Below, piece after piece: positions 41,600 to 48,424 of a stretch of 48,424 nucleotides of DNA. This DNA is from Folioceros fuciformis (Eukaryota; Anthocerotophyta; Anthocerotopsida; Anthocerotales), in assembly GCA_049999805.1 (NCBI GenBank), contig JBNGIO010006293.1, forward strand, positions 70,747 to 119,170, written 5' to 3'. Every line of letters starts with the position of its first letter. The first letter of the stretch is position 1. A program made the translations under genes and the position numbers. Below the pieces are notes generated by a model that worked only from the letters and a program-made list of their open reading frames with translations, was not told the origin of the DNA and did no database searches.

Positions 41600-42014
41600 A
41601 TGCAGAGTGCCAAGCAAGCAGTAGCCAGTGCCAAGGAGAAGGCCGGAGACGTTGCGGCCAAGGTCGAGGAGAAATGGGACAAGATGAAGGCATCCGGTGA
41701 TGAGAAGGTACCAAATCTAGAACTTGTGGCAGCTTGAGCTTCAACATGTTCTGGTTTTGTGCGATGTGGATTTTTGAGATATTGAGCCCGTTCTGGGGTT
41801 GGAGCAGGTTGAAAAGGCCACTGCAAAGGACAAAGTAGCCAAGGAGGAGGCGCACGAGCGGAAGCATATCAAGGAGTCTGAAGCTGAGGCGAAGCAGCAC
41901 GAAAAGAAGATGGAGAACAAGGCTGAAACAGCGGGGCTGAGGCAGGAGGTGAACATGCAGCACACTCCTGTTACCACCCCTGGTACGGGTGTGGCACACA
42001 ATAGTGTTATCTAG
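41600..42014 (+). CDS. Group 1 LEA protein (LEA_1 family)
   Basis: Two exons (41600-41707 and 41808-42014) with a 100-bp phase-0 GT-AG intron give a 104-residue protein of the LEA_1 family (Arabidopsis LEA4-type). It begins MQSAKQAVASAKEKAGDVAA, typical of the family, followed by KVEEKWDKMKASGDEK. After the intron come VEKATAKDKVAKEEAHERKH and a Lys/Glu/Ala-rich helix-forming stretch. The end is poor in order-promoting residues (TPVTTPGTGVAHNSVI). There are no Cys or Trp beyond one W. Such proteins are disordered in water, fold on drying and protect membranes and enzymes during desiccation. The start at 41,600 is chosen because the family begins at this Met; 17 upstream in-frame codons are unlike it. 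Confidence 0.9.
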
Positions 42015-45000
42015 CGTGCTTTGGCTAGGGCACCATTCTTGGGCTGGAATTTCTTCTGCTTCGATTCTGAATTCGATCTGATCAGTCGGGCCAGGTGATA
42101 CATGCTGAGGAAAGACTGGACACGCACTCAGAGCTTTAACATCTTTCTGACCTCGTTGTGATCTTGTACATTTGTAGTGGACATGAAATAAGATGGGTTC
42201 TCTATCCTGTTTCAACTTTGTAAGACTTCACTTGTCAACCACATGAAATAATTCCTCAGTGCAAAACCGTCAGCAAAAATCTAAGGAAGATAAGACACAT
42301 CTAAGCAATGCTTGCCTAGATCAAGCAAGCTTTTGTTAGGTTATGCATTCACCGATCTATACTACGCATTCGGACAGCCGGTCTCTGCCTAGGTTTTGTT
42401 CCCACTACTTTCCGCTGGTGTAGCTGCAGGAGAAGTGTTGGATACGCCAGTTCGAGCACTACTCTGGATTCCTGATGTGGGTATTGTGCTGGCGGGAGGA
42501 GGCGATGGGACCTTCGGTGATGGTGAGCTTCTCAGTCGGCGTAATTGCTCCTCGAACCACTGCGACACAGACTATTAATAATCTACTTAGAAAGGTACAT
42601 GAGACTGAGATCGTAGGCTTGCATAGCTCTAAAATATCAATCGCTGGATGCACATGAGAATAGAGTTGAGCAGCTCTTACAGACAAATCTTGCCTCTGTA
42701 TGGGAAAAAGCTTCCTATCTCCAAATCCTGTCGGTCCATGGCAGGGACAACAATTGTGTTAATGCCTTGACAATGCAAGCTGCAGCTCTATACCGGAGAA
42801 CGGCAAAGGGTAGTCCCGCGTCAGGATATTGAGAACGGACGAGTGTTCGGCAAGTCAGTCACCTAGGAACCCAGGTGAACGTGAAGCTCCCACTGATGGG
42901 ACATGAGCTGCAGCTCTTATCATGAGCGTGAAGAGCAGAAGATTCACAACAAACTTGCCATTCCTTCCACGGCAGACGCAGTGTCGCCCTTGACTCCATC
43001 CTTCTACCATGACGTCTGTGAAGAGAATTTCATGTCTTTGCCGCCTGGTGTTCAGTTTGCCTGTCAAGAACGATTCCTTGGGGAGTGATGACAAAAGCTA
43101 GCAGCGATCATGCTGCACACCAAACCTAATCAAGCAAGCTGTCACCTGCGAAAAAGCTATGCCGTAGTACAAGCACCGCGTGAACTTCGTGTAGTGCTCG
43201 TCAGTGCCGACCACCTGTTGCCAAAAGGACAAGGGGATACTTGTCTTATTGCCTGCGACCATGTAACCTCTCATTTTTTTAGATCAGTGGACTATGGCCT
43301 GGCCTGACCTGGCTTATCCACACCTTCCCCAGCTTACTCTCTCCCAGTACATGGTTGAGGGGAATATTTGGACAAGGTCCCAGGATCTAGCCCTAGCGCG
43401 CAACAAGACTTGCCTGTGCATGTTCTTCCATGTGCAATCTGCTGATGAATATACATGCCAGGCACCTGACGACACAGACAAGCAATCAGGATCAAAGAAC
43501 TTCCTTCCTACACAACACACTAATTGCTGGATCAATCCCATCAATTCAACTACACATTTGTAAGCATGACACTGTGTGATTTGAGTGCTCTAGGTAATTT
43601 TGATTGTGAAAGATTCCAGAATCCATGCACCATCCAGCACTGGCAAGCAGGCAGAGCAGAAATCTTTCATCAGAAAGTAAACGACGCTCGACAACAAACT
43701 GTTTGCACCAGACCACCACAGCTTGTTCAGTGAGGTTAGACGAGCAGATTTCTTCCATCCAAGTACGGTAAACGGTTATGGACTCGGTGTCATGCCTGTT
43801 CCGGCCGGTCAAAAACTCCACCACCCACATATTTCACACATGCCAAAAAAAAGTATGCAAATATTGTTGAGCAAAGCATAAGGGCACCCCCTACAAGAAA
43901 AGAAGCTATCCTTCTTCACCAAGGAGAATGTGATAGTGCAAATTGTGTAAGATGTAGTAGCTCATTGCCTGCCCATGGGGGTGACGAGCAAGGTGGGTAT
44001 ATGAGTCATCAAGGGGCACTCCACAATAGTAATCTTGGAGGGAGGAGGTGAAAGGTCAAACCAAGCGTCAGCAAAAGGTTACACCAGCCCTAGGTGAAAC
44101 CTAATTGCAATAGAAAAAGAGACTGATTAGGCCAATGTGTATGTCCTCGCTACAACAACTCGAGCTCGTGTTATCCTACCTTCCGATTGCAAGTTGCCTC
44201 TACATTTTGAGCCCTTAGGTATCCCATTCCATTGTCTCGGTGAAGGCATTCCATTTAAAAGTCTTTTAAATTAAACCCCCTTGTTTTGGGGTGAAAATGA
44301 ATGGATTAAATCAGCCAATGCTGAAAAAGAGGTACATAGGCAGATTATAGAGATATGAAGAGAAGCTCCCTTGTGCACAAGGAAGATGAGCAACGAAAAC
44401 GAGTAGATGGCCCGACTCGGACCTGGTTAACCTCTCGACCCGACTTCCACTCCAAAGGCAGACGTGATTCCAATGCAAATCCCTGCCTACCATGAGGAAA
44501 CCAGCCGCTCTCCAATCTTTGCGTTTTCCTCAGCCGCTCTCCAATCTCTGCGTTTAAACTTGCAAGGGTTAGCTTCTCGTAGCCCTTCAGCAGCGATTAG
44601 TACTTGCTCCCATACTTGCCATAATAAGGCCCTATGAGAAAGAGGGAGCTTGCCCCCGTATACCACTGACGGTCCAGTTGTGCCACAAACCTTAGAGGCA
44701 TGAGCTCCAAACCACTCCCCACCACTGGGATAGGATAAGTTGTCTACCTGACACTTCCTCTGGTGCGAAGCGAGTCGTCTGCTCCGTGAGAACCCCTCTT
44801 GCCTCCTCCTCTTGCTTGAGGAACTCTCAACATCATTCGATGGCTTTGCTATACTATCATCCTACCCTTCACTTGTGTGTTGGTGGAGGCAATTCGTTCT
44901 CCCTATTCATCCACACAATCATCTCGTAGTTCTTATAGCTTATCTTCACTATCTATTTGGCTTTCCCTCTTCGCCTCTAACACCTTGTCGTCTTTTGCCT

Positions 45001-46050
45001 AATCGTCACCTCCTATTGCATAAAATGGGTTTGAGTTAATTGGGAATGAGATGGCCTTCCTTTTATTGCCTCCTTATTGGAGTTTGGTTTGTTTGCGAAG
45101 ACTCCTTATATATTTTGACACACACTCCCATCTCATCTTCACATCCTATAGCTGCTGCATTTTTTTAAGTGGTTGGAGACAACTGAAATCACATTTCTCA
45201 TCAATGGGTGCACATTAGTTCCATCGGTTGGGGCCTTAACTATCTGCTTGTCACAATTTAGCCTTTGCTACCCTAGATGCGTTCGATGGCTACTAAAAAT
45301 TTTTGTGTTTCCTTAGTTCCACCTTGGCCTATGTTAAGATTTTGTTCCATACTTTCTTGCCTGTTGTCCATGGCCTAAAGTCCAAGCTCAAGTCTCTTCT
45401 TTTCTCTCCTCCACTACACTAGTCTTTATTGCCTCAACATACCTACTTTTTCAAGTTTGAGTGACCTGATTGAACTATATATTGATGAAAGACCTCACTA
45501 AATGATTGGAGAGAATTTTGAGGTGCGTCACTATACAATTTCTTCCCCTCGGATGCTAGCAACTCACTCTAGCTCCCTAGAATTTCAACTAGGGCCTTAC
45601 TTCTTATGACCTCTAACAATTTTTTATGCCTAGGCACAGTGAGTTCCCCAAACATGAAATTTTGTTGCAGCTTGGCCTTGTTCTTTGTAGCATGTGCACC
45701 ATCTTTGTTACATAGTTCCAACAAGTGCTCTCTTATCCACCACAAACCTTGTTTCTGTAGCAAGAACTAGAGCGAAGACTAGTTGTTCATGGCTTCAACC
45801 ACAATGTTAAGCCCTTTCCCACAACTGTATCTGCAGGAGATTATATCCACTACACACCGCCAATGGATACATAATTTTCTTCCCATATGTCTTGCAAAGC
45901 TATGGCTAGGTGCACAACATGATTTCCCCCCTGCAAGTTCTCCATTGTCTTTTGTGCTTGCAAGTTAATTACCTCATCAAACACATATTGTGCCCCATAG
46001 TGATGATCGCTTTGCATAAAGTCCTCCAAGTTGTGGACCATAAACGTCTA
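42015..46050. other. Gene-poor region
   Basis: No gene is recognised. 42.0-43.8 kb is mid-GC with short frames of no known domain, possibly eroded receptor-kinase or other coding debris. From about 43.8 kb the DNA is AT-rich repeat remnant. Confidence 0.4.
44502..44558. repeat. Imperfect 29-bp tandem duplication
   Basis: CAGCCGCTCTCCAATCT occurs twice, 29 bp apart, followed by TTGCGTTT and CTGCGTTT. It is a small local duplication with no coding meaning. Confidence 0.75.
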
Positions 46051-47817
46051 GATCCTTAAGTGTCCACCACCCCATAAGATGTCATGATTGGACATAATGA
46101 AGAGGCTACTCACCAACGCTGAAATCAAATTCCTTCTTGTTCTCATCATATTTCTCCTTTGCTTGAGTTTTTGCTCATCCATGGTTAGGTATGCAACCTG
46201 CCAAGCCTCGTCTAGCTTCTATAGGTGCACCATTCTACCATCTTTCTCCATAGCCATTGATTCCAAGATGTTAAAAACTTTCCTTGCTGCAATCACTTGT
46301 GAAGGCACCCTTGCAGGTACTCCGTAGGCTAGCTCAAAAGGTGACACTCCTACCATTGACTTGATGTGGGTCCAAATAGCCCAGAGTGCTCCATACAAAT
46401 GCTGATCCCAACACATTGGCTCTTACTAACAAAGTTTAGACAATACCAATGCATTAGCCCATTGGGAACACAGGACAAAGCAATCCATTCCGTAAGGAGA
46501 CTTGGCAAACTTTTGACAAGAACTGCACTAATGATAATACTCACGGACATCTTTGAAGAGGGTGGGCCAGTGAAAACCAGCTCACAAAATCTTTTAACCT
46601 GTTGCAGTTGCATCAAAGGGACTTCCACACATAGAGTCATGCATCTCAAAAAGGATGTGAGGTATTTGCTCACCTAAGACACAAAGCCGTAAAACCCTAT
46701 TAGGACCAATCTTAAACAATTTCCCCTCTACTATAGTATAATCCTTAGACCATGATTATATTCACCGCTTCAAGTTATTGTCTGCCTTTTGGTAACTTCC
46801 TATCCATTATGTAATCTACAACTTGCTTATACAAGGGTGCAGGATTCTCAATTGTCACTGCCATGACTCTAAGTCGTGAACCCACTGCTTGACTTTAATT
46901 TGGACTTAGACCTATATCTTCTAATTTTCAAGCCTTTAGATTTCCCTCTTCACCTTCATGCAGTAATCTCACACCATTCATTTTATCCACTACCTTTGCA
47001 ATCTAGAGCAAGGTCATTGTTGGAACAAAGTTAGTGTGCCTAGCTCCAAACCTATGTACTTCACTCAACATTTCTCTATCATGGCTCTTAATCATCACTC
47101 GTTTTGTACCACATTTAGCAGCTTCCACCAATCTAGCTAAGCTTGCCATTGCTAACCCATCCTTATGATCCCATGCTATGGCAAACCTAGAAATGGAACA
47201 AATCTTAATTCCTAGTGATGACCTCACAATTGCCCCAATTCTTGCCCCACCAAACAAAACTGCACTTGCAACATTAATGCTTTAAATGTTAGCCCCTACG
47301 ACTTCCTCTTCATATTCTAGTCTTACAGCAACAACCCTACACACTTCTACAGCATGTCTCAAATCCATGGACCCCTCACAACTAACATCCTAAGAGTGCT
47401 CTTCCTTTAGTGCCAGTCTAGTCAGGCCATTTGCAAGCTCATTCGTTTGGTGAGACAAGTGAGTTAATGATATTGCCTCATATTTCTACATCAACTCTAG
47501 GAACTCTGAGTGCAATGCTTTAGGATTCATTGCTCGCACTTCATAAACCCCATGCAGTTGTTTAACAAGTAACAGGTTATCATAGAAAGCATTCAAGAAA
47601 CGAGCTCCTTTTTCATCTACAACCTTAAGCCAATGAAAAAATGCATGGTATTCAGCCTCGTTATTTGTGGCAAGGAGAATTGCTCAACTTTCCTTCACTA
47701 CTTTCTTTGCTCCAGGAGCTAAAAGTACTATCCCTATTCCAGCCCTACCATGAGCTACTCCTCTATCAGTCCACATGCTCAAAGTTACCTCTACTTTCGA
47801 TGTAGCAGGGTCAACCA
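46050..47817 (-). mobile_element. Ty3/gypsy retrotransposon pol remnant (RNase H and integrase)
   Basis: On the minus strand the order is that of Ty3/gypsy pol. RNase H-like sequence comes first (47,817-47,394): GRAGIGIVLLAPGAK, then AILLATNNEAEYHAF after a stop. An integrase zinc-binding region follows (about 46,710-46,510): VLRLCVLGEQIPHILFEMHD, MCGSPFDATATG, AGFHWPTLFKDVREYYH and CSSCQKFAKSPY. The integrase C-terminal portion is near 46,390-46,220: VGVSPFELAYGVPARVPSQ. Several stops and frame changes interrupt it. The DDE catalytic core should lie between the zinc region and the SPFELAYG motif but only some 100 bp remain, so the element has an internal deletion and is dead. No LTR pair in matching orientation was found. 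Confidence 0.82.
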
Positions 47818-47967
47818 AAAGCCCAACCTATTGGTTGGGCTTGTTGCAAGGTTGGGTCACTTCTTCCTTCATTAGTCTCTTCATGAACCTTCCTCCTTTT
47901 GTTCTTACTTGACACTATAATGAAAAATGCTTCCTCTTGCTGCTCCTCCTCATATGCCTCTATTGCA

Positions 47968-48130
47968 TGTTAGGGTTTGGTTAACCCTTGGTTAGTTAAC
48001 CTCACAGGTTAGGCTAGTTAGTTTAACCTAGGGTTTACTTAAGATTGTATAAGACTATTGTTTATTGAACACTTTTACTTTTTGATATACAACTTTCTTT
48101 TTGTGTTCTATGTCATAAGGTTTAGTATCA
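47968..48130 (+). mobile_element. Candidate LTR at the window edge
   Basis: A 163-bp segment starts TGTTAGGG and ends TATCA (5'-TG...CA-3'), followed at once by a primer-binding-site-like word. The layout implies an element that continues to the right, beyond the window, and is independent of the minus-strand gypsy remnant beside it. Only one LTR is visible, so the boundaries are tentative. Confidence 0.5.
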
Positions 48131-48143
48131 TGGTATCATAGTA
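48131..48143 (+). promoter_or_regulatory. tRNA-iMet-type primer binding site
   Basis: TGGTATCATAG matches the first eight bases of the usual plant retrotransposon PBS TGGTATCAGAGC, complementary to the 3' end of initiator tRNA-Met. It directly abuts the candidate LTR end. Confidence 0.5.
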
Positions 48144-48424
48144 GAGTTTGATGCTATGAGTCTTTCGTTGTAATCTATCCACTTTAGACACAATATGCTA
48201 GGCACAATGAGTAAAGGAAGGGTTTTCAGCCTACCTCCACCTTCACGAAATATGAAGGTAGAGATTGGCTGAAAATTCTTCTTCGCCAGCCTGCGCAGAG
48301 CACTTTTAGTGTTTATAATGGATCTGAGCAGCCTATTCCTTAAGTGTCCACTACTCTGAAAAATAGAAACAAGTACTATGTACCCAATGTTGGGGAAAAC
48401 ATCCCCTCTCTAGATTTTTCTAGG

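Noticed and set aside
43110-43830. Overlapping short frames on both strands
   Set aside because: No motif, no splice-compatible neighbours and no conserved start context.

Overview
The window is nuclear DNA of a land plant. It carries a plant retinoblastoma-related (RBR) gene, a chloroplast ribosomal protein bL12c with transit peptide, a WAK/LRK10L-type receptor kinase, GNA-type lectins, a group-1 LEA protein, the m6A-writer subunit FIP37, and a PPR editing factor. The PPR protein is the best taxonomic clue. Its DYW domain has KP where the usual PG box lies and ends in GRP rather than DYW. That variant (DYW:KP) belongs to lineages with U-to-C organelle RNA editing: hornworts, non-Selaginella lycophytes and ferns. 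Short introns (about 85-200 bp) and dense genes favour a compact genome such as a hornwort, but this is inference and the species is not determined.

Layout. 0-2.1 kb: AT-rich DNA, then a 5'-incomplete receptor-like kinase. 2.1-4.0 kb: degraded intergenic DNA with a purine-rich repeat. 4.0-7.8 kb: a single-exon RBR gene preceded by two exact E2F-type sites. 8.2-12.0 kb: four tandem GNA/bulb-type lectin genes. 12.1 kb: a 100-N gap. 12.2-14.5 kb: AT-rich repeats. 14.5-16.7 kb: a B12D-like small mitochondrial protein (+) convergent with a D-2-hydroxyacid dehydrogenase (-). 17.9-18.6 kb: a 50-bp minisatellite. 19.2-25.3 kb: bL12c (+), a ten-exon queuine tRNA-ribosyltransferase accessory subunit QTRT2 (+), and a single-exon LRR protein (-). 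25.3-30.8 kb: repeats and non-coding debris. 30.9-33.5 kb: the PPR-DYW:KP gene. 34.9-37.6 kb: FIP37 in twelve exons, interrupted by the second 100-N gap and ending in an unusual Arg/Asp repeat tail. 38.8-41.3 kb: decayed LRR receptor kinase pieces, one joined to a PPR-KP fragment. 41.6-42.0 kb: a two-exon LEA_1 gene. 42-48.4 kb: gene-free DNA with a Ty3/gypsy pol remnant and, at the edge, a candidate LTR with a tRNA-iMet-like primer binding site.

The genes do not form one pathway, as expected for plant nuclear DNA. Common themes are nucleic-acid modification (QTRT2 on tRNA, FIP37 on mRNA, PPR-DYW:KP on organelle RNA) and single-exon versions of genes that are multi-exonic in Arabidopsis as I recall them (RBR, the LRR protein, the dehydrogenase), beside genes that keep many small introns. 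GC-rich coding islands alternate sharply with AT-rich repeat remnants.
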